A stretch of DNA of 28,034 bases from JANYJJ01 sp031386065 (GTDB lineage: Bacteria; Pseudomonadota; Gammaproteobacteria; Burkholderiales; Burkholderiaceae_C). This document shows positions 23,525 to 28,034 of the stretch, piece by piece; positions within the stretch are counted from its first letter, which is position 1; each line of letters begins with the position of its first letter. Both the position numbers and the translations under genes were made by a program. The DNA lies in NCBI GenBank assembly GCA_031386065.1, contig JANNBZ010000081.1:1-28034 (forward strand), read 5' to 3'. The notes beneath the pieces were generated by a model. That model saw nothing but the letters and a program-made list of their open reading frames with translations, was not told where the DNA came from and did not search any database.

Positions 23525-25396
23525 ATGCCTTGCTGTACGCCCTGCCCGTCGCCTCGTCTCTCATTCGGAACGTTGTGCCTTGGCTGGGTGGTGGCACTGC
23601 TGTTGTTCGGCTGCGGCCTCGTGTCGGCGCAGCCCATCCCCTTGGTGATACGGCAGGCGGTGTCCGTCAACAGCGCGGCACCGCACTACCCGGCGGATCG
23701 GCAGGCTCAGCCGGTGAGCCTGCCCGACGACTGGGCCGAAACCCGGCCACGTCATGACGGCAGCGTCTGGTACCGCGTTCAATTCGACCTGCCGCCCGGC
23801 ACCGCGCCCGACGCGCTGTTGGCGTTGTATGTGGCGCGCGTCTGCACCAACCTCGAAGTCGACCTGAACGGCAAGCGCATCCACAGCGGCGGCAGCATGA
23901 GCGAGCCCGTAACACGCAACTGCCACCGCCCGCAGTTGGTGACCTTGCCGGCTGCGCACTTGCAAGCGGGCCGCAATGTGATCGACCTGCGCGTGCAAGG
24001 CATGTCGCTGCAGCGCGTGCTGGCGCGACAGCGCGCAGCCGGGCTGTCCGAACTTCGGATCGGCAGCTTGCCGGAGATGTCGGCATTGAACGACACCGCC
24101 GAGCTGTGGAACATCGGGGCGGTTCAGGGCATGGCCGTCACGCTGGCGGTGCTGGGTTTTTTCCTCGTTGGCCTGGGCTGGATGAACCGGCGCGAGGTGT
24201 ACTTGTTGCACTTCGGGTTGCTGTGCGCCGGCTGGGCGGTGTTTTCGGCCCGGGTCTGGTGGCGCGACCCACCGCTGAGCGGCTCGGCCAGCGAGCTGCT
24301 GATCGCCGCGCTGTTCCCGCCGGTGGTGGCGATGGCGGTGCAGTTCCTGCTGAGCTATGCGGGGCGCCGCTCGCGCATCATCGAACGCGCCCTGATCGCG
24401 CAGTGCGTGCTGCTGCCGCTGAGCCTGTGGCTGTCCAGTTCTGGCCACGTGTTTGCGGTCTCCTCTGCCTGGTATGCGCTGGTGGCGGCCGAACTGCTGG
24501 CCGCCACCGCGCTCTACCTGCGGCTCACCTGGCAATCACGCCGCGCCGATTTCTGGCCGATGGCATGGATCCTCGGCATCGCGATGGCGCTGCTGCTGAT
24601 CGAATTGGCCGCGCAGATGCGCTGGTTGCCGTTGCCGCCGGTGCATATTCTTCACCTCGTGCTGCCGCTGATGTTCCTGTGCATCGGTGCCCGCCTGTTG
24701 CAGGTGTTTGCCCGCGCGCTGCGCTCGGCCGAGGCGAACCGCGTGTCGCTCGAAGCACGGGTGCACGACATCACGGCCGAGATCGAGCGCAACTTCTCGC
24801 AGCTGGCCGAGCTGCGGGTCGAGCAGGTGACCGAGAAAGAACGCAAGCGCATTGCCGGCGACCTGCACGACGACCTGGGCGCCAAGCTGCTGACCATCGT
24901 GCACACCAGCGAGTCCGAACGCATCTCGACGCTGGCGCGCGAGGCGCTCGAAGAGATGCGCCTGTCGGTGCGCGGCCTGACGGGCAAGGCGGTGCGACTC
25001 GCCGATGCACTGGCCGACTGGCGCGCCGAAATCGTCTCGCGCCTGGGCCAGGCCAACATCGAAGCCGACTGGCGCGGCCCGACCGAAGACATCGAGCAAC
25101 TGCTGTCGGCGCGCTCTTACGTCCAGACCACGCGCATCCTGCGCGAGGCGGTCAGCAACATCATCAAGCACAGCGGCGCATCGCATTGCAAGGTGCGGCT
25201 GCTGGTCGGCGAACGCGACTTCGGCGTCACCGTGCAAGACAACGGCAAGGGCATTCCGCTCGAGCTCGACGGCAAGCTGGACCGTGGCCACGGCATGTCC
25301 AGCATGAAGCACCGCGCCAAGCAATTGCAGGGGCAGTGCCTGGTGGAATCGGGCCCAGGTTACGGCACCGTGATAAGGCTCACGCTTCCCCTTTAG
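23525..25396 (+). CDS. Sensor histidine kinase, 7TMR-DISM-like sensor with NarX-type kinase
   Basis: The 623-residue protein has a signal peptide, a periplasmic beta-rich domain (residues about 35-195, with WYRVQFDLPPG and LEVDLNGKRIHSGG, like the carbohydrate-binding-like domain of 7TMR-DISM receptors), about seven membrane segments (200-400), a coiled stretch, and a HisKA_3 kinase. His448 in ERKRIAGDLHDDLGAKLL is the phosphorylation site. The ATPase has an N-box (LREAVSNIIKHSGA), G1 (VQDNGKGIP) and G2 (GHGMSSMKHRA). All catalytic parts look intact. The ligand is unknown. The response regulator follows 75 bases downstream. Confidence 0.9.
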   Translation: MPCCTPCPSPRLSFGTLCLGWVVALLLFGCGLVSAQPIPLVIRQAVSVNSAAPHYPADRQAQPVSLPDDWAETRPRHDGSVWYRVQFDLPPGTAPDALLALYVARVCTNLEVDLNGKRIHSGGSMSEPVTRNCHRPQLVTLPAAHLQAGRNVIDLRVQGMSLQRVLARQRAAGLSELRIGSLPEMSALNDTAELWNIGAVQGMAVTLAVLGFFLVGLGWMNRREVYLLHFGLLCAGWAVFSARVWWRDPPLSGSASELLIAALFPPVVAMAVQFLLSYAGRRSRIIERALIAQCVLLPLSLWLSSSGHVFAVSSAWYALVAAELLAATALYLRLTWQSRRADFWPMAWILGIAMALLLIELAAQMRWLPLPPVHILHLVLPLMFLCIGARLLQVFARALRSAEANRVSLEARVHDITAEIERNFSQLAELRVEQVTEKERKRIAGDLHDDLGAKLLTIVHTSESERISTLAREALEEMRLSVRGLTGKAVRLADALADWRAEIVSRLGQANIEADWRGPTEDIEQLLSARSYVQTTRILREAVSNIIKHSGASHCKVRLLVGERDFGVTVQDNGKGIPLELDGKLDRGHGMSSMKHRAKQLQGQCLVESGPGYGTVIRLTLPL

Positions 25397-25471
25397 TTCC
25401 GCGCTTCAACGCAAGACTTCCGCAGTTACATTGAATCGAGCGCTGTGCTGCGCTGCCTGAACGGAGCTGCC

Positions 25472-26128
25472 ATGCAGAACATTTTGTTGCTCGAAGACCT
25501 GCCCGAAATTCGCGCCTGGATGAAGGTGCTGGTGATGCAGGTGTTCCCCGATTCCATGATTTCAGAAGCCGCGCGCGTGCACGATGCGCTGGCGCTGATC
25601 ACTGCCGTGAAGTTCGACCTGGCGCTGGTCGACCTCGGTCTGCCCGACGGCTCGGGCGTCGACGTGGTGGCCGCGCTGCGCGAATCGCAACCCGAAGCGC
25701 AGTCGGTGGTGGTGACGATTCACGATGACGACGACCACCTTTTCCCGGCCCTGCAAGCTGGCGCGTTCGGCTACTTGCTGAAAGAGCAGGCGCGCGAATT
25801 GATCGCCGAGCAGCTCAAGCGCATGAGCGGCGGCGAGCCACCGCTGTCGCCCTCGATCGCGCGCCGCGTGATCTCGCACTTCGCAGCGCAAACGCGCCAG
25901 CAGGAGCGGCCGCAGAACATGCCGCATGTGGCGCTGACCGACCGCGAGAACGAAGTCCTGCTGCGTGTGGCCAAGGGCTTCACGCTGCCCGAGATCGGTG
26001 TGCAGCTGAACCTGTCGCGCCACACGATTGCCGACTACGTGAAGCAGATCTACCGCAAGCTGAACGTCAGTTCGCGCGCCGAGGCCGCGCTGGAAGCGCA
26101 GCGGCTGGGCCTGTTCCGTCGCGCATGA
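25472..26128 (+). CDS. NarL/LuxR family response regulator
   Basis: The 218-residue protein pairs with the kinase upstream. The receiver has Glu8-Asp9, phospho-acceptor Asp54 (LALVDLGLPDGSG), Thr82 and Lys104 (GYLLKEQ). The C-terminal LuxR-type helix-turn-helix is LTDRENEVLLRVAKGFTLPEIG through SRHTIADYVKQIYRKLNV. The ATG is fixed by GGAG five to six bases before it. Targets are unknown. A hairpin terminator-like sequence follows the stop within four bases. Confidence 0.94.
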   Translation: MQNILLLEDLPEIRAWMKVLVMQVFPDSMISEAARVHDALALITAVKFDLALVDLGLPDGSGVDVVAALRESQPEAQSVVVTIHDDDDHLFPALQAGAFGYLLKEQARELIAEQLKRMSGGEPPLSPSIARRVISHFAAQTRQQERPQNMPHVALTDRENEVLLRVAKGFTLPEIGVQLNLSRHTIADYVKQIYRKLNVSSRAEAALEAQRLGLFRRA

Positions 26129-26131
26129 TCG

Positions 26132-26164
26132 TCACGGCGCACGCCGTGATCTCGGCTTTCTCTC
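26132..26164 (+). terminator. Probable intrinsic terminator after the response regulator gene
   Basis: TCACGGCG and CGCCGTGA are perfect reverse complements around two bases (26132-26149; seven pairs with a four-base loop in RNA). A pyrimidine-rich TCTCGGCTTTCTCTC tail follows. The tail is not a clean T-run, so efficiency is uncertain. Confidence 0.5.
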
Positions 26165-26182
26165 GCGACCGCGTGAGGGCTG

Positions 26183-26188
26183 GATAAT
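26183..26188 (+). promoter_or_regulatory. -10 box for ruvA
   Basis: GATAAT (five of six) is followed by six bases and the ATG; a start seven bases after the box would be the A of the ATG. No Shine-Dalgarno sequence is visible. Confidence 0.5.
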
Positions 26189-26194
26189 CTGCCG

Positions 26195-26767
26195 ATGATC
26201 GGACGCCTCACTGGCCTGCTCGCGGAAAAGTCGCCACCGCAATTGCTCATCGACGTGAACGGTGTCGGCTATGAAGTCGACGTGCCGATGAGCAGCTTCT
26301 ACAACCTGCCCGGGCTCGGCGAGCGCGTCACGCTGCTGACGCATTTCGTGGTGCGCGAAGACGCGCAGGTGCTGTTCGGATTCCTCACCCACGACGAGCG
26401 CGCGACGTTTCGCATGCTGATCAAGATCTCGGGCGTCGGCCCGCGCATGGCCTTGTCGATCCTGTCCGGCCTGAGCGTGAACGAGCTGGCTCAGGCGGTG
26501 AGCCTGCAAGACGGCGCCCGGCTGGTGAAGGTGCCCGGCATCGGCAAGAAGACCGCCGAGCGGCTGTTGCTCGAACTGAAGGGCAAGCTCGGCGATGCGC
26601 TGGCCGCGCCCGCCAGCGTGAACAGCGGCGCGCAGTCCGACATCCTGCAAGCCTTGCTGGCGCTGGGCTACAGCGACCGCGAGGCGGCGGCCACGCTGAA
26701 AACGCTGCCGGCCGACGTGGGTGTCAGCGACGGCATCAAGCTGGCGCTCAAGTCGCTGGCGCGCTGA
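26195..26767 (+). CDS. ruvA: Holliday junction branch-migration protein RuvA
   Basis: RuvA binds four-way DNA junctions and loads the RuvB motor. The 190-residue protein has domain I (MIGRLTGLLAEK, VNGVGYEV), the two helix-hairpin-helix motifs (ISGVGPRMALSILSG and VPGIGKKTAERLLLELK) and the C-terminal RuvB-binding domain (DILQALLALGYSDREAAATLK). Length is normal. ruvB lies on the same strand 575 bases downstream, with a gene on the opposite strand between them. Confidence 0.97.
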   Translation: MIGRLTGLLAEKSPPQLLIDVNGVGYEVDVPMSSFYNLPGLGERVTLLTHFVVREDAQVLFGFLTHDERATFRMLIKISGVGPRMALSILSGLSVNELAQAVSLQDGARLVKVPGIGKKTAERLLLELKGKLGDALAAPASVNSGAQSDILQALLALGYSDREAAATLKTLPADVGVSDGIKLALKSLAR

Positions 26768-26785
26768 TCGCCGGGCCGACCTGCA

Positions 26786-27259
26786 TCAGTGCTTCATGTC
26801 GTGCGACATCGCGGCCGCAGCGGCAGCCGCTGCTTCGATGTTCACCGTCACCGTCACCTCGCCGGCCTTCTGAAACTTCAGCTTCATTGGAAAGCTGTCG
26901 CCCGCCTTCAGCGGCGCCTTCAGACCGACGAACATGATGTGCAGCCCGCCGGGCTTCAGCTCGACCGTCTTGCCTGCCGGCAGCGCCACGCCGTCGAGCT
27001 GGCGCATGCGCATCACATCGCCCTCCATCGACATGCTGTGCAGCTCGACGCTGCCCGACACCTCGGCGCTGGCCGACAACAGCTTGTCGTCGGCGCCGGC
27101 GTTGTCGAGCTTCAGATAGCCGCCGCCGGTCGATTGGCCGGCCGACGTGGCGCGGGCGTACGGATGGGCAATCTTGATCTGGCCGACCGTGAATTCATGG
27201 GCTGACACGGCCGATGCGGCGGCCAGCGTCAGGGTGGCAAGAATCGAAATCAGTTTCAT
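26786..27259 (-). CDS. Periplasmic copper chaperone, PCu(A)C family
   Basis: The 157-residue protein has a signal peptide (cut after VSA, residue 20) and a cupredoxin-like domain with the exact family motif H-x10-M-x21-H-x-M: His74, Met85, His107 and Met109. It carries Cu(I) in the periplasm, mainly to the CuA site of cytochrome oxidase. The C-terminus has an eight-alanine run and a His/Met tail (MSHDMKH) that could add a metal site. It lies on the opposite strand between ruvA and ruvB and ends 18 bases from ruvA. Confidence 0.95.
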   Translation of the reverse strand: MKLISILATLTLAAASAVSAHEFTVGQIKIAHPYARATSAGQSTGGGYLKLDNAGADDKLLSASAEVSGSVELHSMSMEGDVMRMRQLDGVALPAGKTVELKPGGLHIMFVGLKAPLKAGDSFPMKLKFQKAGEVTVTVNIEAAAAAAAAMSHDMKH

Positions 27260-27331
27260 GGTGGACGGTGCTGAGAATGAATGGCAGGCCGGTGGGCCCG
27301 AAGCCTGCGCAGTATGCCAAAGCCGCGTGCC

Positions 27332-27337
27332 CATAAT
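27332..27337 (+). promoter_or_regulatory. -10 box for ruvB
   Basis: CATAAT (five of six) is followed by five bases and the ATG. With the copper chaperone gene lying between ruvA and ruvB on the other strand, ruvB needs a promoter here. The -35 is weak. Confidence 0.45.
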
Positions 27338-27342
27338 GCGGC

Positions 27343-28034
27343 ATGAGCATCCAGACCGATGATTTCGAGGCGCCGCGGCGTGTGCTGAGCGCCGCGCCCG
27401 CTTCGCCCAACGAAGAAGCCATCGAACGTGCGTTGCGGCCCAAGGGCATGGCCGATTACGTCGGCCAGAGCAAGGCGCGCGAGCAGCTCGAAATCTTCAT
27501 CGGTGCCGCCAAGATGCGCTCGGAAGCGATGGACCACGTGCTGCTGTTCGGCCCACCCGGCCTGGGCAAGACCACGCTCAGCCACATCATCGCCAACGAG
27601 TTGGGCGTGAACCTGCGTTCGACGTCGGGCCCGGTGCTCGAGAAGCCGAAAGACCTGGCCGCGATCCTGACCAACCTGGAACGCAACGACGTTCTGTTCA
27701 TCGACGAGATTCACCGGCTGAGCCCGGTGGTGGAAGAGATCCTTTACCCCGCACTGGAGGACTACCAGATCGACATCATGATCGGCGAAGGCCCGGCGGC
27801 ACGTTCGATCAAGCTCGACCTGCAACCCTTCACCCTGGTCGGCGCCACCACCCGCGCCGGCATGCTGACCAACCCGCTGCGCGACCGCTTCGGCATCGTG
27901 GCGCGGCTGGAGTTCTACACCGCCGAGGAACTGGCGCGCATCGTCAACCGATCGGCCGGCTTGTTGAAGGTGCCCACCGACGCCGAAGGTGCGATCGAGA
28001 TCGCGCGCCGTTCGCGGGGCACGCCGCGCATCGC
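27343..28034 (+). CDS. ruvB: Holliday junction helicase RuvB (3' end outside window)
   Basis: RuvB is the AAA+ ring motor for branch migration. About 230 residues are present. Walker A GPPGLGKTT (70-78), Walker B FIDEIHRL and the sensor 1 region VGATTRAGMLTNPLRDRFG are intact, as is the family head IERALRPKGMADYVGQ. The window edge cuts the gene within the second domain. Confidence 0.98.
   Translation, partial: MSIQTDDFEAPRRVLSAAPASPNEEAIERALRPKGMADYVGQSKAREQLEIFIGAAKMRSEAMDHVLLFGPPGLGKTTLSHIIANELGVNLRSTSGPVLEKPKDLAAILTNLERNDVLFIDEIHRLSPVVEEILYPALEDYQIDIMIGEGPAARSIKLDLQPFTLVGATTRAGMLTNPLRDRFGIVARLEFYTAEELARIVNRSAGLLKVPTDAEGAIEIARRSRGTPRI

Overview
The window is high-GC bacterial chromosome from a betaproteobacterium of the order Burkholderiales. 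The 5' end of a 16S rRNA gene at the left edge resembles the Rubrivivax/Leptothrix/Ideonella branch by eye. The dacC-dat-ybeD-lipB-lipA block and the EIIA-HPr-EI phosphotransferase block also fit Burkholderiales. Coding is dense and nearly all core chromosomal. I see no tRNA, insertion sequence, phage gene, CRISPR array or toxin-antitoxin pair.

Layout. (1) 1-511: start of an rRNA operon reading left, with leader, boxA and promoters, directly behind ptsI. (2) 512-4045: a sugar-less PTS (EIIA-Man type, HPr, EI) on the minus strand, interrupted by an opposite-strand OlsB-like acyltransferase. (3) 4048-7613: an MFS transporter coupled to a small lipoprotein, diverging from a CaiB-type CoA-transferase coupled to an exported thioredoxin-fold protein. 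(4) 7614-11661: a decayed hybrid histidine kinase, an ATP-grasp ligase, a DUF4197 protein and a TlpA-type thioredoxin. (5) 11671-19700: a long minus-strand gene train running hemJ, vanZ-like, [2Fe-2S] ferredoxin, alpha/beta hydrolase, dacC, dat, ybeD, fic, lipB, lipA. (6) 19861-21987: hemB and corA. (7) 21994-26128: phoH-ybeY diverging from a two-component pair. (8) 26195-end: ruvA, an opposite-strand copper chaperone, and ruvB (cut by the window edge).

How they work together. EIIA, HPr and EI pass phosphate from PEP and probably act as a regulatory PTS. LipB and LipA make protein-bound lipoate. Dat and DacC supply D-amino acids and trim peptidoglycan. HemB and HemJ are an early and a late step of heme synthesis, placed head to head. 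PhoH and YbeY act in RNA metabolism. RuvA and RuvB process Holliday junctions.

The points most worth a second look are: the hybrid kinase homologue that has lost its phospho-histidine and has Glu where the receiver Asp belongs; a Fic AMP-transferase gene inserted into the lipoate cluster behind a perfect 11-bp inverted repeat; and a recurring ATAAT-type -10 box placed 5-8 bases before the ATG of several operon-head genes with no Shine-Dalgarno sequence, which suggests leaderless messages. I found no clearly new multi-gene system.
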